The position numbers and the translations under genes were made by a program. DNA of 64,000 bases from Actinomadura viridilutea. Lineage in GTDB: Bacteria; Actinomycetota; Actinomycetes; Streptosporangiales; Streptosporangiaceae. Location: NCBI GenBank assembly GCA_003001795.1, contig PVNI01000012.1:62001-126000 (forward strand), read 5' to 3'. Position 1 is the stretch's first letter, and every line of letters begins with the position of its first letter. Shown here one piece after another: positions 59,962 to 64,000 of the stretch. A model generated the notes under the pieces. The model did not search any database and was not told where the DNA came from. It saw nothing but the letters and a program-made list of their open reading frames with translations.

Positions 59962-61451
59962 TCATCCAGAGCATCGACTACGCCGCCGTCGCGCCCCCGC
60001 TGATCGTCGCGGTGGCGGCCGTCGCGCTGCTGCTCGGCGACGCGTTCGACGCGCCGCGCCGGGCGCTCGGCGGGGCGTCCTGCGCGGCGCTGGCCGCCGC
60101 GCTCCTCGCCGTCGTCGCGCTCGCGGCCGACGGCGACCGCCGCGCCACCTTCTGCGTCCCCGGCGGCCTGCGCGGCGACGGCCCGCCGTCCTGCTCGTAC
60201 GTCGCGGACCAGTTCACGCTGCTGTTCCAGGGCGTGGTGCTGGCCGCCGGAGTGGTCGTCGTCCTGCTGTCCCTGGACGAGATCACCCGGGCGCGGATGC
60301 CCGCCGGGGAGTACCACTTCCTGCTGCTGGCCGCGACCACCGGCGCGCTCACCCTGGTCGCCGCGCGCGACCTGGTGCTGCTGGTCGCCGCGCTGGAGAC
60401 GCTGTCGCTGCCGGTGTTCGCCCTCGTCGGCCTGCGCCGCTACGACGGGGCCGCCACCGAGGCCGCGCTGAAGCTGTTCCTGGTCTCGGTGATCTCCGCG
60501 GCGGTGATGCTGTTCGGCGTCAGCCTGCTGTACGGCGCCACCGGCGCCATGCACCTGGACCGGCTCGCCCCCGCCCTCGGCCGCCTGCCCGCCGACCTGG
60601 AGCCGGTCGCGGTGGCCGGGATCGTGCTGGTGCTGGCCGGGTTCGCGTTCAAGGTCGCGGCCGTGCCGTTCCACTTCTGGGCCCCGGACGTCTACCAGGG
60701 CGCCCCGCTGCCGGTCGCCGCGTTCCTCTCTGTGGTGTCGAAGGCGGCGGGCTTCGCCGGACTGGCGATCGTGCTGGCGCTCGGCCTGCCCGCGTACGGG
60801 CGCGTGTGGGGGCCGCTGATCGCCGTGGTCGCCGCCGTCACCATGACCGTCGGCAACGTGATGGCGCTGCGCCAGCGCACCGCGATCCGGCTGCTGGCCT
60901 GGTCGTCGGTCGCCCAGTCCGGGTACATGCTGGCGCCGCTGGCGGTCGGCGACCACCGGCTGCCCGAGGCCGTCGCCGCCACCACCGCCTACGTCGCCCT
61001 CTACGCGGTGATGAACATGGGCGCGTTCGCCGTGGTCGTCGCCGTCCAGCGCCGCGGCCCGCACTCGCGCTGGGACGGCCTGGACGACTTCCGCGGCCTG
61101 GCCCGCAGCAGCCCCGCCGTCGCCGCCGCGCTGGCGTTCTTCCTCATCTGCCTGGCCGGCCTGCCGCCGGGCGTCATGGGCCTGTTCGCCAAGGTCGTGG
61201 TGTTCCGCGCGGCCCTGGCCGGAGGGGTGACGTGGCTGGCGGTCGTCATGGCCGTCAACACCGTCATCGGGCTGTACTACTACCTGGTGTGGGCCGTGCG
61301 GCTGTTCGCCGCGCCGCCCGCCGGGGCCCGGCCGCCCGTGCCGGACGGCGGCGTTCCCGTCCGCGCCGCCATCGCCGCCGCGGCCGCCGGCGCCGTGGTG
61401 CTGTCGGCGGCGCCGCAGCTGGTGCTGCAGACGGTGTCGAACGTCACCTGA
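59958..61451 (+). CDS. nuoN: NADH-quinone oxidoreductase subunit N, second set
   Basis: 497 residues from ATG at 59958 with GGAAGGGACGG upstream. Markers: LVAALETLSLPVFALVGLRR, AVPFHFWAPDVYQGAPLPVAAF and RTAIRLLAWSSVAQSGYMLAPLAVG. Fourteen helices. It is the last gene of the second nuo set and is followed by a hairpin terminator. Confidence 0.97.
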   Translation: MIIQSIDYAAVAPPLIVAVAAVALLLGDAFDAPRRALGGASCAALAAALLAVVALAADGDRRATFCVPGGLRGDGPPSCSYVADQFTLLFQGVVLAAGVVVVLLSLDEITRARMPAGEYHFLLLAATTGALTLVAARDLVLLVAALETLSLPVFALVGLRRYDGAATEAALKLFLVSVISAAVMLFGVSLLYGATGAMHLDRLAPALGRLPADLEPVAVAGIVLVLAGFAFKVAAVPFHFWAPDVYQGAPLPVAAFLSVVSKAAGFAGLAIVLALGLPAYGRVWGPLIAVVAAVTMTVGNVMALRQRTAIRLLAWSSVAQSGYMLAPLAVGDHRLPEAVAATTAYVALYAVMNMGAFAVVVAVQRRGPHSRWDGLDDFRGLARSSPAVAAALAFFLICLAGLPPGVMGLFAKVVVFRAALAGGVTWLAVVMAVNTVIGLYYYLVWAVRLFAAPPAGARPPVPDGGVPVRAAIAAAAAGAVVLSAAPQLVLQTVSNVT

Positions 61452-61466
61452 CCGTCCCGGCACCAC

Positions 61467-61490
61467 GGCCGCACCCCCCGGGGCGCGGCC
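61467..61490 (+). terminator. Terminator of the second nuo set
   Basis: GGCCGC and GCGGCC close a stem with an inner C-rich/G-rich loop, 16 bases after the nuoN stop. Confidence 0.5.
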
Positions 61491-61561
61491 GCCGCATGGG
61501 AACGTTTCGCCAGGTCACACCGTTTCACTGGCAGCGGTAGAGCAAGGGGAGGCGGACGAAA

Positions 61562-62416
61562 GTGCACCTCAACGGCGTCAAGACGGCCGCCCTCATCGCG
61601 GCCTTGTCGGCGTTGATGCTGGCCGTCGGCTGGGCGCTGGGACGCGGTGCCGGGTTGGCCGTCGCCCTGGTGATCGCCTTGGTCACCAACGGCGTGGCGT
61701 ACTTCTTCAGCGACCGCATCGCGCTGCGCGCGATGCGCGCGCACCCGGTCGGGGAGGTCGAGGCGCCCGTCCTGTACCGGGTCGTCCGGGAGCTGGCGAC
61801 GTCCGCGCGCCGGCCCATGCCGCGGCTGTACGTGTCCGAGACCATGCAGCCCAACGCGTTCGCCACCGGCCGCAACCCGCGCAACGCGGCGGTCTGCTGC
61901 ACCCGCGGCCTGCTGCACATGCTGGATGAGCGGGAGCTGCGGGCCGTGCTCGGCCACGAGCTGTCCCACGTCTACAACCGCGACATCCTCATCTCCTCCG
62001 TGGCCGCCGCCATCGCCACGGTCATCACCTACCTGTCGTACCTGGCGGTGTTCCTGCCCGTCGGCCGGTCGGAGGACGACGACGGCCCCGGCGTCCTGGG
62101 CGCGCTGCTCATGCTGGTCCTCGGCCCGATCGCCGCCGCCGTGGTCCAGATGGCGATCAGCCGGACCCGCGAGTACCAGGCCGACGCGTCCGGCGCCCAG
62201 CTCACCGGCGACCCGCTGGCCCTCGCCAGCGCGCTGCGCAAGATCGACGCGGGCACCCGGGCCCGGCCGCTGCCGCAGGACCCCGAGCTGGCCACCGCCA
62301 GCTCCCTGATGATCGCCAACCCGTTCCGCGGCGCGGGCATCGGCCGCCTGTTCTCCACCCACCCGCCCATCGCCGACCGCATCGCCCGCCTGGAGCGCAT
62401 GGCCGGCCTCCGCTGA
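61562..62416 (+). CDS. htpX: HtpX-like M48 membrane metalloprotease
   Basis: 284 residues from GTG at 61562 with GGGGAGGCGG upstream. Two N-terminal hydrophobic helices, the zinc motif HELSH in VLGHELSHVYNRDIL, two further helices around TVITYLSYLAVFLPV and LLMLVLGPIAAAVVQMAI, and the third ligand Glu in SRTREYQADASGAQL. HtpX proteases degrade damaged membrane proteins. An htpX gene also follows the second nuo set in Streptomyces as far as I recall, which argues for conserved synteny. Confidence 0.94.
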   Translation: MHLNGVKTAALIAALSALMLAVGWALGRGAGLAVALVIALVTNGVAYFFSDRIALRAMRAHPVGEVEAPVLYRVVRELATSARRPMPRLYVSETMQPNAFATGRNPRNAAVCCTRGLLHMLDERELRAVLGHELSHVYNRDILISSVAAAIATVITYLSYLAVFLPVGRSEDDDGPGVLGALLMLVLGPIAAAVVQMAISRTREYQADASGAQLTGDPLALASALRKIDAGTRARPLPQDPELATASSLMIANPFRGAGIGRLFSTHPPIADRIARLERMAGLR

Positions 62417-62426
62417 GCCCCGGCCG

Positions 62427-63193
62427 CTAAGGGAGCGTCAGCACGACCGGACCGTCGGCCGTGATGGCGACGGTGTGCTCGAAATGCGCGGCGCGGCTGC
62501 CGTCCGCCGTGGCGATCGACCAGCCGTCCGGCAGCACCTCGGCCGCGTCGCGGCCGCCCTCGTGGAACATCGGCTCGATCGCGATCGTCAGACCCTCCTG
62601 GAGCAGCAGCCCGCGCCCGGGCCGCCCGACGTTCGGCACGTCCGGTGCCTCGTGCATCCGCGTCCCGATGCCGTGGCCGCCGCAGCCCTGCAGGATGCCG
62701 TACCCGGCCTCGCGGGCCGTGCGCATGACCGCGTACGAGATGTCGCCCATGCGGCCGCCCGGCCGGGCCTGTTCGATCGCCCGCTCCAGCGCCGTCCGCG
62801 TGACGTCCATCAGCCGCACGGCGTCGGCGTCGGCCTCCCCGACCGCGAACGTGATCGCGGCGTCCCCGTGATAGCCGCCCACCTCGGCGCCGCAGTCCAC
62901 CGACACCACGTCGCCGTCCTTGAGCACCCGCCCGTCCGGGATGCCGTGCACCACCACCTCGTTCACCGAGACGCAGATCGTCGCCGGGTAGGGCGTCGGC
63001 GCCCAGTCGGGGTGGTAGTACAGGAACGACGGCCGGGCCCCGCCTCCTTGATGCACCGCGCCGCGACCGCGTCCAGTTCCGCCAGCGGCACCCCGGGCTC
63101 GGCCGCCTCCCGCACCTTCTCCAGCGTGCGGGCCACCACCCGGCCCGCCTCGCGCATGATCTCCCACTCCCGCGGGCTGCGATACGTCACCAT
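62427..63193 (-). pseudogene. map: Type I methionine aminopeptidase, interrupted by a one-base deletion
   Basis: The start region (ATG at 63193, MVTYRSPREWEIMREAGRVVA) and the rest (ARPSFLYYHPDWAPTPYPATICVSVNEVVVHGIPDG onward) lie in different frames. The break is at 63038-63041, where four C's stand (plus strand); five would restore EAGARPSFL exactly. With that base the protein has about 255 residues, the usual length, and keeps metal ligands in VDCGAEVGGYHGD, HGIGTRMHE and the C-terminal Glu region. So the gene is either freshly inactivated or the base is a sequencing error in a homopolymer. It would remove N-terminal Met. Divergent from the small XRE gene. Confidence 0.85.
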
Positions 63194-63205
63194 GGATGAA
63201 GATAG

Positions 63206-63219
63206 TAATACCAGTATTA
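63206..63219. promoter_or_regulatory. Palindromic operator between map and the XRE gene
   Basis: TAATAC-CA-GTATTA is a perfect 6+6 palindrome in the 38-base divergent gap, in an AT-rich patch. It overlaps the -10 region of the XRE gene (TAGAAT at 63218-63223, eight bases before the ATG) and lies 13 bases from the map start, so one dimer could control both. Confidence 0.6.
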
Positions 63220-63231
63220 GAATCCTCCGCC

Positions 63232-63498
63232 ATGGTGCGCACACCACTCACCTCAGAGCAGCGGGACCGCGGCAAGGCCCTCGGCCAGATCCTGCGGGCC
63301 GCCCGGGGGCCGCGCAGCGCCGCGGCCGTCGCCGCCGAGGCCGGCATCTCCCTGGACACCCTCCGCAAGATCGAACGCGGCGCCATCGCGGCGCCCGCGT
63401 TCTTCACCGTCGCGGCCCTCGCCCGCGTCCTCGACCTGGACCTGACCGCCCTCGCCCGCGAACTCGAACCGTTCGACGAATCCCGCCTCGCGGGCTGA
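63232..63498 (+). CDS. Small XRE-family regulator paired with map
   Basis: 88 residues from ATG at 63232. Almost entirely a Cro/C1 helix-turn-helix: LGQILRAARGPRSAAAVAAEAGISLDTLRKIERGAIAAPAFFTVAALARVLDLDL. No Shine-Dalgarno is present (the upstream bases are pyrimidine-rich TCCTCC), and a -10-like TAGAAT ends eight bases before ATG, so the mRNA is probably leaderless. Divergent pairing of XRE and methionine aminopeptidase genes recurs in actinomycetes. Confidence 0.88.
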   Translation: MVRTPLTSEQRDRGKALGQILRAARGPRSAAAVAAEAGISLDTLRKIERGAIAAPAFFTVAALARVLDLDLTALARELEPFDESRLAG

Positions 63499-63696
63499 AC
63501 CTCAGGCGCGTCCCGACCATCTACACCTACGGGCGGCGGCGCCTTCAGCGGGGGAAGACGCCGCCGCCCCCTCCCACGCCACCAACACCATCCCTCCCGT
63601 TGTTGGTTTCGTGGTGTGACGGCCCGATTTCATTTCGCGTTGTGGCCTTGCGTTTTACTCTCGGATTGTCGAGCGGTTGTGGGAGGCGCGAGGCCG

Positions 63697-64000
63697 ATGC
63701 ATGACGAAACCTCCATCGGGGCCCGGCTCCAGGCGCTTCGCCGCTGGCGCGGCATGAGTCTGGATGAGCTCGCCGGATTGTCGGGTTTGAGCAAGAGCCA
63801 TCTGTCTCGCGTCGAGCGTGGACTTCGCGCCCTGGACCGCCGCTCGCACATCGCCGCCATCGCCAACGCATTGCGCGTCTCCGAAACCGACCTGGTCGGC
63901 GGCCCGCACCTGACGAAGGACCCCGTCCAATCCGGCCCGCACGCAGCCATCCCGGCGCTGCGCGTCGCCATCCAGACCAATCGCCTCGGAGACGCGCTGG
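63697..64000 (+). CDS. XRE-family regulator, cut by window end
   Basis: 101 residues are visible from ATG at 63697 (MHDETSIGARLQALRRWRGM). The HTH is SLDELAGLSGLSKSHLSRVERGLRALDRRSHIAAIANALRVSETDLVG; what follows (IPALRVAIQTNRLGDAL) looks like the start of a helical TPR-type sensor, as in the regulators at 20.7 and 23.7 kb. GGGAGG lies 11-16 bases upstream. The remainder is outside the window. Confidence 0.85.
   Translation, partial: MHDETSIGARLQALRRWRGMSLDELAGLSGLSKSHLSRVERGLRALDRRSHIAAIANALRVSETDLVGGPHLTKDPVQSGPHAAIPALRVAIQTNRLGDAL

Noticed and set aside
1..64000. tRNA or rRNA genes
   Set aside because: No cloverleaf with a T-loop GGTTCRA-type core or rRNA segment was recognised by eye; a tRNAscan run would be decisive.

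Overview
The window comes from a very GC-rich actinomycete chromosome. Evidence: GC-dominated third codon positions, many GTG starts, 4-nt ATGA/GTGA gene overlaps, a CvnABCD conservon, a deazaflavin-nitroreductase family protein, and two respiratory complex I gene sets. The gene content fits Streptosporangiales (Actinomadura-like) or Streptomycetales; I cannot fix the genus from sequence alone.

Layout. 0-5 kb: the 3' end of a nuo operon (nuoL-M-N) followed by a long-chain polyprenyl diphosphate synthase, i.e. respiratory chain plus menaquinone side chain. 5-9.1 kb: an AAC(2')-type acetyltransferase, a lipoprotein, an HTH/membrane/ricin-like regulator and small exported proteins. 9.3-17.6 kb: a conservon (cvnA-D) lying directly downstream of a three-gene terpenoid operon (P450, class I terpene synthase, class II cyclase). 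18-20.7 kb: an exported protein, RarD, MsrA and a SLOG-type protein. 20.7-26.1 kb: two copies of a divergent cassette (XRE-TPR regulator on the minus strand, two small proteins on the plus strand). Both copies end in the same conserved hairpin-rich element, and an IS5-like transposase remnant lies between them. 26.7-33.4 kb: accessory genes (small membrane protein, TetR with a two-gene membrane-protein/nitroreductase unit, NYN-LOTUS protein, FlK-like thioesterase) and a decayed P450. 33.5-42.5 kb: ABC permease, an S15-type hydrolase fused to an ABC ATPase, TetR, an MFS exporter with carboxypeptidase-regulatory-like domains, a YceI protein with the same domain, and a SecD-P1-like membrane protein. 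43-46 kb: korAB (2-oxoacid:ferredoxin oxidoreductase). 46.3-49.7 kb: two related proline-rich single-pass membrane proteins. 49.8-61.5 kb: a second nuo set (A, B, C, H, I, J, K, L, M, N) without nuoD, E, F or G. NuoB carries a roughly 390-residue repetitive tail, and an antisense gene sits between nuoH and nuoI. 61.5-64 kb: an HtpX-like protease, a methionine aminopeptidase with a one-base frameshift, and two XRE regulators, the last cut by the window end.

How parts work together. Kor makes reduced ferredoxin, and the truncated second complex I has no NADH-oxidising module, so ferredoxin is its most plausible electron donor; NuoD would have to come from elsewhere, for example the main operon. 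The terpenoid operon is a two-step diterpene-type cyclisation unit with a tailoring P450. The duplicated XRE-TPR cassettes with their conserved 3' structured element are the best candidate here for an undescribed system.
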